A stretch of DNA of 64,000 nucleotides from Rhodobacter maris (GTDB lineage: Bacteria; Pseudomonadota; Alphaproteobacteria; Rhodobacterales; Rhodobacteraceae), in the NCBI RefSeq assembly GCF_900217815.1, contig NZ_OBMT01000008.1, positions 62,001-126,000 of the forward strand, in the 5' to 3' direction. Shown here piece after piece: positions 63,237 through 64,000 of the stretch (positions within the stretch are counted from its first letter, which is position 1; every line of letters starts with the position of its first letter). The translations under genes and the position numbers were made by a program. Below the pieces are notes generated by a model. That model ran no database searches. It had not been told where the DNA came from and saw only the letters and a program-made list of their open reading frames with translations.

Positions 63237-64000
63237 ATGCCCCACCCCGCCGCCCGCATGGGCCTCGTGTTTCTGGTTCTGGCCGGTCTGGCCCTGCCCG
63301 CGGGCGCCGAATCCCCGGTGGTGGATCTCAAGACCACGGTGCTGAAAAACCGCACCGCCTATATCCCGCCGCAATGCTACACGAAGACCGAGGATGCCGC
63401 GGGCGCGGTGCATAATCCGTGCTTCACCTGCCATGCCGAGAGCCGCGCGCCGCATTTCATCAACGATGATGACCTGCAAACCGCCTACAGCCTGCCCGGT
63501 CCGGCGCTGAAAAACCCTTGGACGAACCTTTTTGTCGACCGCCGCGCCGAGGTGGCCAAGGTGAGCGATGACGAGATCCTCGCCTATATCCGCACCGGCA
63601 ATTATCTCGATGAAAACGGGCAGAATCTGCTCGCCGCGAAGCTCGCCGATCTGCCCCCCGAATGGGATGTGAACGGGAATGGCCGTTGGGACGGCTTCAC
63701 CCCCGACGTGACCTACAATTTCGATGCGGACGGCTTCGACATCGGCGCCGATGGGCGCATGACCGGCTGGCGGGCGTTCGCCTATTATCCGCTCAATGGC
63801 GCCTTCTGGCCCACCAATGGCGCCACCGATGACGTGATGATCCGCCTGCCCGCCGCCTACCGCGAAACCGCGGATGGCACCGAGAGCCGGCTCGTTTACG
63901 AGACCAACCTCGCCATCGTCGAGGCGCTGATCCGCCGTGCCCCGGTGCCGATCGCGCCGACCGACGAGACCGCGCTCGGCGTTGACCTCGACCACGATGG
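63237..64000 (+). CDS. exported CxxCH heme-motif protein, 3' end outside window
   Basis: The first 254 residues are visible and no stop occurs before the window end. A signal peptide (GLVFLVLAGLALPAGA) is followed by LKTTVLKNRTAYIPPQCYTK and one c-type heme motif in NPCFTCHAES. Acidic loops DVNGNGRWDGF and NFDADGFDIGADGRM look like Ca-binding EF-hand/dockerin-type loops. ATG 63237 follows GCAGGAG. It follows the DUF839 gene by 60 bp and may be co-expressed. The family is not recognised; a periplasmic redox protein is the best guess. Confidence 0.7.
   Translation, partial: MPHPAARMGLVFLVLAGLALPAGAESPVVDLKTTVLKNRTAYIPPQCYTKTEDAAGAVHNPCFTCHAESRAPHFINDDDLQTAYSLPGPALKNPWTNLFVDRRAEVAKVSDDEILAYIRTGNYLDENGQNLLAAKLADLPPEWDVNGNGRWDGFTPDVTYNFDADGFDIGADGRMTGWRAFAYYPLNGAFWPTNGATDDVMIRLPAAYRETADGTESRLVYETNLAIVEALIRRAPVPIAPTDETALGVDLDHD

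Noticed and set aside
61335-63995. 886-codon open frame on the minus strand opposite the DUF839 and CxxCH genes
   Set aside because: It is antisense to genes with signal peptides, RBS and terminator; composition is that of a GC shadow.
1-64000. CRISPR arrays, tRNA or rRNA genes, insertion sequences, phage genes
   Set aside because: No regularly spaced repeats, no tRNA cloverleaf or rRNA sequence, and no transposase or integrase motifs were recognised.

Overview
The window is a GC-rich (roughly two-thirds G+C by eye) piece of a chromosome from an alphaproteobacterium of the family Rhodobacteraceae, Rhodobacter or Rhodovulum-like. The evidence is the bet-cho choline locus, a pccB...pccA-mcm locus with its PccR regulator, a hupTUV-type hydrogen sensor, a nikKMLQO nickel importer, ATGA/GTGA-type overlaps throughout and many GTG starts. 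No tRNA, rRNA, IS element, prophage or CRISPR array was seen. Most of the window is ordinary chromosomal backbone. The accessory interest lies at about 38-43 kb and 50-64 kb.

Region by region. 0-5 kb holds a LuxR-type response regulator (partial), an exported SUOX-fold protein, a hybrid sensor kinase split by a frameshift in a run of nine C, and an unknown protein. 5-13 kb holds a DegT aminotransferase, an MFS pump and a Gph phosphatase (one operon), divergent from glmU-glmS-AlkD-like, followed by a peptidase C26 and SufE. 13-18 kb holds a lipoprotein, a TerB/J-domain protein, an EEP nuclease/phosphatase, a GNAT enzyme and nhaA with a possible structured leader. 18-29.5 kb is the propionyl-CoA to succinyl-CoA pathway (pccB, pccA, mcm) with small lipoprotein genes interspersed, a DUF486 gene, a Bcr/CflA pump and pccR. 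TTTGCAAA-type sites lie before both pccB and pccR. 29.5-37 kb holds a nuclease, betA-betB-betI and the divergent choXWV, i.e. choline uptake and oxidation to glycine betaine. 38-43 kb is a co-oriented run of DUF2946, two NosL-like Tat proteins, a FtsX/LolD-like ABC pair and a polytopic protein with DsbB-like cysteines. 43-50 kb holds pntAB, an isoprenylcysteine methyltransferase-like protein, kynU, moaA and a universal stress protein.

50-61 kb is a hydrogen and nickel island. One minus-strand run encodes a HoxH-like large subunit, its maturation protease, HypC, the HupT kinase and the HupUV sensor hydrogenase. Next to it lies nikKMLQO with a divergent nikR, plausibly supplying nickel. Three points do not fit the textbook layout. 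HoxH has no HoxFUY partners in the window and has lost the RxEGH motif. NikR has substitutions at all four canonical high-affinity nickel ligand positions although its operator matches the classical form. The stretch upstream of hoxH is a 1 kb zone with only a doubtful ORF. 61-64 kb holds a DUF839/PhoX-family protein preceded by four 11-bp direct repeats of Pho-box periodicity, and the start of an exported CxxCH protein.

All functional calls are from reading translated motifs; no database search was run.
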